Shown in pieces: positions 60,515-64,000 of a stretch of 64,000 nucleotides of DNA. Position numbers and translations under genes: made by a program. The notes under the pieces were generated by a model that saw only the letters and a list, made by a program, of their open reading frames with translations, did no database searches and had not been told where the DNA came from. Source of the DNA: SSC4 sp964443225 (GTDB lineage Bacteria > Chloroflexota > Anaerolineae > SSC4 > Amarolineaceae). The first letter of the stretch is position 1; every line of letters starts with the position of its first letter. The stretch spans positions 1-64,000 of the forward strand of contig CAYUCC010000023.1 in assembly GCA_964443225.1 (NCBI GenBank), in the 5' to 3' direction.

Positions 60515-60967
60515 TTATCGGGTTACAGACCGCGATCGCCGGCCACGCCACCACAACCCCACAGCCACCAGGGCCAGCACCGCCGCCAGCCCCCACCATA
60601 CGGTGGTGCTGAGGCCAAACAGTCCGTCGGCCTGGGCCGTTGCCTCTACAATCTCATCATACGTGGTACGTGAACCCGTGGTTTCCACTTCTTCAAGTTT
60701 GTAATAATAAGTCTGGCCAGGTGCAACCTGGTCATCTTGGTAGCTGTATTTCCCACCCAGCACCGGGTCGGCCTGGCTGGGGATCAGGCTCGTGTTGATC
60801 TGTGTATACTCGCCGTCACGGCTGGTAGAGCGGAAAACGTTGAAGCCACTGGTGTTGACCTCACTCTCCGTGGTCCACGTAATCTCAATCGGCACCGCCC
60901 GCGCCGCACAGCCCGTCAGGGACAGGATTACGAGAATTGCAATTGGCAGCCAGATACGATTGTTCAA
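60515..60967 (-). CDS. Fn3-like lipoprotein with C-terminal membrane helix
   Basis: 150 residues. The start (TTG 60967) gives a lipoprotein signal ending LSLTGC (lipidated C20). One fibronectin-III-like domain (about 25-105) shows EITWTTESEVNTSGFNVFRS and QTYYYKLEEVE. The protein ends with a membrane helix (about 115-140) and a basic tail RRGRRSRSVTR, a tripartite end reminiscent of sorting signals. Lipid anchor and C-terminal helix together are unusual. It lies 10 bp upstream of the M50 protease gene, which might process it; that is inference. Confidence 0.7.
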   Translation of the reverse strand: MNNRIWLPIAILVILSLTGCAARAVPIEITWTTESEVNTSGFNVFRSTSRDGEYTQINTSLIPSQADPVLGGKYSYQDDQVAPGQTYYYKLEEVETTGSRTTYDEIVEATAQADGLFGLSTTVWWGLAAVLALVAVGLWWRGRRSRSVTR

Positions 60968-60982
60968 TGCGAGAACCCCGGT

Positions 60983-61164
60983 TTGGATTTTGGATTTTGG
61001 ATTTTAGATTTTGGATTGGATTTCTTGATTTTGGATTTTGGATTTTAGATTTTGGATTGGCCCATCTCGAACCAGGTTGCCGAAATCCAAAATCAACCTC
61101 AAGTCAATCCAAAATCAATCTAAAATCCAAAATCTAAAATCCAAAATCTAAAACCCAAAATCCC
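60983..61164. repeat. Palindromic GGATTTT/AAAATCC array
   Basis: GGATTTT-type units (with GGATTTTAGATT variants) run rightward from 60983 to 61060. After about 22 bp of unique sequence the same units run in the opposite orientation from 61083 to 61164, forming a long inverted repeat of about 80-bp arms. It lies between two minus-strand genes and provides the TAG stop and last five codons of the DUF4012 gene. Confidence 0.9.
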
Positions 61165-63034
61165 TATCAAGCAACGCCGTCCACTGCACCGGCTCGCCCG
61201 CCGGCCCGGTCACCGTCACCGTGACCGGCCACGCCTGTGCGCCGGCCTGTTTTTGGATGCGCAGAGTATAGTTATCGTTCTGGTCGATGGTCTGCGGTAA
61301 ATCATACACAAACCGCACGCGGTGCGTTGTGCCCGGTGCCAGGACGAAATAACCTTCCCAGCTCTGCACGCCACCGCTTGCCGGCCCCACGGCCTCGGTC
61401 CCCGGCTCCAGTCCGCTGCTCTCATGCAGGGTCGAGCCGGCCGGCACGTAAACCCGCAGGTAGTTGAAGTAGCAGCGGTTCATCATGTCTTCGTAGGTGT
61501 CCCCGTAACGCGCCTCGTGCACGCAGGGCTGTGCGGACGGCGGCGAGGCGTGGCGATAATCGATGATCATCTCGGCGCGCGGCGGGCCATCTTCGGCCAG
61601 GGTGACGGTGTAGCTCATGCTTTGTGTGACCCGCGGGTTGACTTTGTTCCAGCCCACGTTGCTGTCAACCGCCATCCAGAAATCGCCCGCACCCGGATCG
61701 ACCGCACCATTCCAGTGATTTTCGGCCAGCAGGGCTTCGACCGCCGGATCGGTCACGGAGACCTGCAGCTGGCGCTTTTCCAGGGCTTCTTTGATCACCC
61801 AGGCCAGCGGGCCCGGTTTGACTTCCCCCGACTGCACTTTGGCCAGCGCCCCCTGCATCAGGTCGCCCATGAAGTCCTTGCGGTGGCCCCACCAGTCGGA
61901 GGTTTGGGCCTGCTCGGCGGTGCCCGCGGCATCGGCCGGCTGCGCCCACACGGTCCGCATGGCGGTCACGATATTGTCGCCGGTGACCGCTTCCTGGTAG
62001 CCGGGCAGTTCCAGCGGGCCCACCGCCGCCACCAGGGCACGCACGAAATCGAGATCGAAGGCAATGACCCCGTCGGTGGTCACTTTCTGGTCCTGGGCAT
62101 AAAGCGCCTGGGCGGCGCGTGCGCTGGTGGGGAAATCGGGCCACCAGTTGGCATCGCGCAGCGCCAGGACCTCGGCTTTCATGTGTTTCAGCAGCGGCTC
62201 GGGCGCATCGGGGTGCGGGTTGGTCCAGTCATCGACGGCGTACGAATCCTGCAAGGCCGCATCCATGCGTCCCTGGTCAAACTTGAGCAGCCCGACGCCG
62301 CTGATGAAACCACCGGTGCCGCGCAGCTCATCGTTGTTTTGGGCCAACAGAAGGTAACTGCGTGGTCCATCCGCTCCCAAGAGCGCTGGCGCCACCTGTG
62401 CACCCTGCGCCACCGTTTGCAGGAGCGGCAGGGCCTGATCGAACTGGGCGATCAGCGCCTGGCTGCGGTCCGACAGTTGTTCTGGTTCGAGGCGGGCCCG
62501 TGCCGCTGCGGCCGCGGCCAGTTTCTCCGACACCTGTTCGAACTCGGGTCCCGCGGCCGCCAGGGCCGGCACCAGGCGTGGCAGCAGCCCCTGCGCCGCC
62601 GATTCATCCTGCCAGGCGGCCAGCACCGGCGCCATGGCATCGAAGGCCAGGCGCGCCGCCCCGCTCGTTGCGCTCGCCATGTCCAGCAGCGGTGCCGCCT
62701 GCGCCGCTTCGGGGCCGACCTTGGGCAGCCAGCCCAGGGCCGGTGTCACAAACAGCAGCGGGCGCGCCGTCCGCGCCAGGGCCTGCACATCGTCGTCCAG
62801 CGCGGCCACCTGGTCACGCAGACCCAGCAGGTCCTGCGGCTGCAGTTCCATGAGCGTGCTGGGGTCGGCCAACGCCTGCAGGGCGCTCACATTCGCCTGC
62901 AAGCGTTGCACACGTTGGACCGACTGCCACCCGGTCCAGGCCAGCCAGCCCAGGAGCAGCAGCACCACAACACCCACCAGCGCGCATCCCCACCGGCGTC
63001 CGCGGTGTGCCGGTGCTTTCAGTTCTTCGGTCAT
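61148..63034 (-). CDS. DUF4012-domain membrane-anchored protein
   Basis: 628 residues. An N-terminal membrane helix (about 15-35) precedes a coiled-coil-prone part (40-180) and the DUF4012 core (about 195-480: SYLLLAQNNDELRGTGGFISG). The C-terminus is beta-rich. The family lies near polysaccharide genes in many bacteria, but its function is unknown. The stop codon is inside the GGATTTT array, so the reading frame ends at the repeat. It starts 6 bp after the DUF2723 gene stop. Confidence 0.9.
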   Translation of the reverse strand: MTEELKAPAHRGRRWGCALVGVVVLLLLGWLAWTGWQSVQRVQRLQANVSALQALADPSTLMELQPQDLLGLRDQVAALDDDVQALARTARPLLFVTPALGWLPKVGPEAAQAAPLLDMASATSGAARLAFDAMAPVLAAWQDESAAQGLLPRLVPALAAAGPEFEQVSEKLAAAAAARARLEPEQLSDRSQALIAQFDQALPLLQTVAQGAQVAPALLGADGPRSYLLLAQNNDELRGTGGFISGVGLLKFDQGRMDAALQDSYAVDDWTNPHPDAPEPLLKHMKAEVLALRDANWWPDFPTSARAAQALYAQDQKVTTDGVIAFDLDFVRALVAAVGPLELPGYQEAVTGDNIVTAMRTVWAQPADAAGTAEQAQTSDWWGHRKDFMGDLMQGALAKVQSGEVKPGPLAWVIKEALEKRQLQVSVTDPAVEALLAENHWNGAVDPGAGDFWMAVDSNVGWNKVNPRVTQSMSYTVTLAEDGPPRAEMIIDYRHASPPSAQPCVHEARYGDTYEDMMNRCYFNYLRVYVPAGSTLHESSGLEPGTEAVGPASGGVQSWEGYFVLAPGTTHRVRFVYDLPQTIDQNDNYTLRIQKQAGAQAWPVTVTVTGPAGEPVQWTALLDRDFGF

Positions 63035-63040
63035 CGATCC

Positions 63041-64000
63041 TCAATACCCCGTCATCTGCCACATGGGACCTACCGGCACCAGGGTGTAGCGCAGCGCCAG
63101 GTCTTCCTCTGGATCGGTCACATACACCGGCCGCTGTGGCCATTGTGTTTCGATCAACGCCTCGATCTCAGGCCCGGCAGCGGCCGGCAGCGCCGCCGGT
63201 GAGGCCGCCAGGTGGCGGCGGTACCAGTCGAAACTCCACAACGTACGCTCCACGACGACCACGTCGGGCCGCACGCCCAGGCCGTGTTGGGCATACCACA
63301 AGGCAAAGGTGTGCTCGTCCCCGCTGCTGACGATCAGGGCCGCCGGCGCCGCGGTGGCCAGCACCGTCAGGGCGTACTCGCGCGCGCCCACGTCATGACG
63401 CAGACTGACCTGCGGTGCGGAGCGCACCAGGAGCACCACCGGCAGCAAGAACAGCAGCCACGAGACCCGCTGCCACGCGGGCCACCGCACGGCCACCGAG
63501 TTTACCACAACCTGCATGCCTTGCGCCAACCAGAGCGTCATGACCACGAAGGCGGGCAGCAAAAGCACAAACCAATCGATGGTCGCATAGGTCAGGGCAT
63601 AGACAGTCGTCGCGGCGAATACCCACAGCAAAATCGCGCCCGCGCGTGCCCTGTCTTGAAAATGGCGTGCCGCAGGGACCCGCGAGGTGGGGAATGCCCC
63701 TTTCAGGGTGCGCGGACCCGACAGATACCACGCCCCCACGCCCGCCAGCAGCAGACCCGGCCAGGTAAACTGCTGCACCAGCAGCTGGCTCCAGCTCGCC
63801 AGGCGCGCCGGCAAATCGACCCAGTCGAGTCCAAACAGCGCGCCGCGGTACAGCTGGCCGCTGACCAGCCAGATGAACCCGTCGACCGTCGTTGGATCGC
63901 CCCACACGACCGGCGGTTGCCCGGACGCGGCCAGCGGCAGAACCAGGTAAACCGCCAGGCCGGCCAGCAAACACAACAGCATGGCCCCCAGGTGCCGTGC
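63041..64000 (-). CDS. DUF2723-family membrane protein, 5' end outside the window
   Basis: At least 319 residues, open to the window edge without a stop. The segment VYLVLPLAASGQPPVVWGDP, followed by TTVDGFIWLVSG, is typical of the DUF2723 (TMEM260-like) membrane proteins, which resemble O-mannosyltransferases. About four or five helices are seen before a soluble C-terminal part with a Rossmann-like strand (ALIVSSGDEHTFALWY). The Met at 63982 is probably internal. It directly precedes the DUF4012 gene. Confidence 0.8.
   Translation of the reverse strand, partial: ARHLGAMLLCLLAGLAVYLVLPLAASGQPPVVWGDPTTVDGFIWLVSGQLYRGALFGLDWVDLPARLASWSQLLVQQFTWPGLLLAGVGAWYLSGPRTLKGAFPTSRVPAARHFQDRARAGAILLWVFAATTVYALTYATIDWFVLLLPAFVVMTLWLAQGMQVVVNSVAVRWPAWQRVSWLLFLLPVVLLVRSAPQVSLRHDVGAREYALTVLATAAPAALIVSSGDEHTFALWYAQHGLGVRPDVVVVERTLWSFDWYRRHLAASPAALPAAAGPEIEALIETQWPQRPVYVTDPEEDLALRYTLVPVGPMWQMTGY

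Noticed and set aside
60983..61164. CRISPR array in the GGATTTT region
   Set aside because: The units are 7-8 bases with no spacers and occur in both orientations, so this is a simple repeat array.
61322..63202. A 626-codon open frame on the plus strand
   Set aside because: It lies antisense to the DUF4012 gene, whose protein has recognisable domains; the plus-strand translation is rich in Arg, His and Gln with no domain. High GC content produces such frames.

Overview
The window looks like a chromosomal piece of a Chloroflexota genome (Anaerolineae or Caldilineae type), probably a metagenome-assembled scaffold because it contains one run of exactly 100 Ns (45403-45502). The lineage call is inference. 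It rests on high-GC coding sequence, secreted proteins with long Thr-Pro linkers preceded by a YLPxV motif, DUF4012 and DUF2723 proteins, LuxR-type two-component genes, and short G-rich or GGATTTT arrays at gene boundaries. No rRNA, tRNA, CRISPR array or intact transposase was seen.

Left part (1-12.4 kb): a HEAT-repeat protein, a GAF-containing histidine kinase with its LuxR response regulator, a small secreted peptide, a STAND (NB-ARC) ATPase with an overlapping TPR gene, a DJ-1-like protein that lacks the usual cysteine, and two exported Thr-Pro-rich proteins. One of these is a 1113-residue subtilase with a P-domain-like insert between its catalytic Asp and His.

The most notable region is 13.0-18.0 kb, a compact plus-strand cassette: PRPP synthetase-like protein, E2-like protein (HPH...PCLG), JAMM metalloprotease (HxHx7SxxD), ThiF/E1-like protein, and an 85-residue ubiquitin/ThiS-like protein ending in Gly-Gly. 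A strong hairpin and a two-TM protein of unknown function follow. The four central genes form a complete bacterial ubiquitin-like conjugation and deconjugation set. The PRPP synthetase and the two-TM protein are unusual possible partners.

18.0-31.1 kb holds a Nudix hydrolase, a GH13 lipoprotein, and an RDD/SpoIIM/DUF58/MoxR/DUF4350/DUF4129 membrane-associated cluster. An AAA/DUF4143 ATPase with its own sigma70-like promoter and an inverted repeat in its leader splits that cluster. A DUF2270-DUF2179 fusion and an unknown gene follow. 31.1-36.4 kb carries endonuclease IV and an operon of STAS antagonist, RsbW-like kinase, GAF-SpoIIE phosphatase, DUF2231 protein and cobalamin adenosyltransferase.

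36.4-64.0 kb is almost entirely minus strand. It encodes a repeat-containing secreted protein, a sulfatase, and a surface-polysaccharide locus: initiating sugar-phosphate transferase, five glycosyltransferases, O-antigen ligase-like polymerase, flippase, Wzz-like chain-length protein, a large membrane glycosyltransferase and three alkaline-phosphatase-superfamily enzymes. Upstream in the same direction lie a prephenate dehydrogenase-like gene, an HD hydrolase, an M50 protease, an Fn3-like lipoprotein, a DUF4012 protein and a DUF2723 protein cut by the window edge. Many of these genes overlap by 1-8 bp, which suggests translational coupling over long transcripts.
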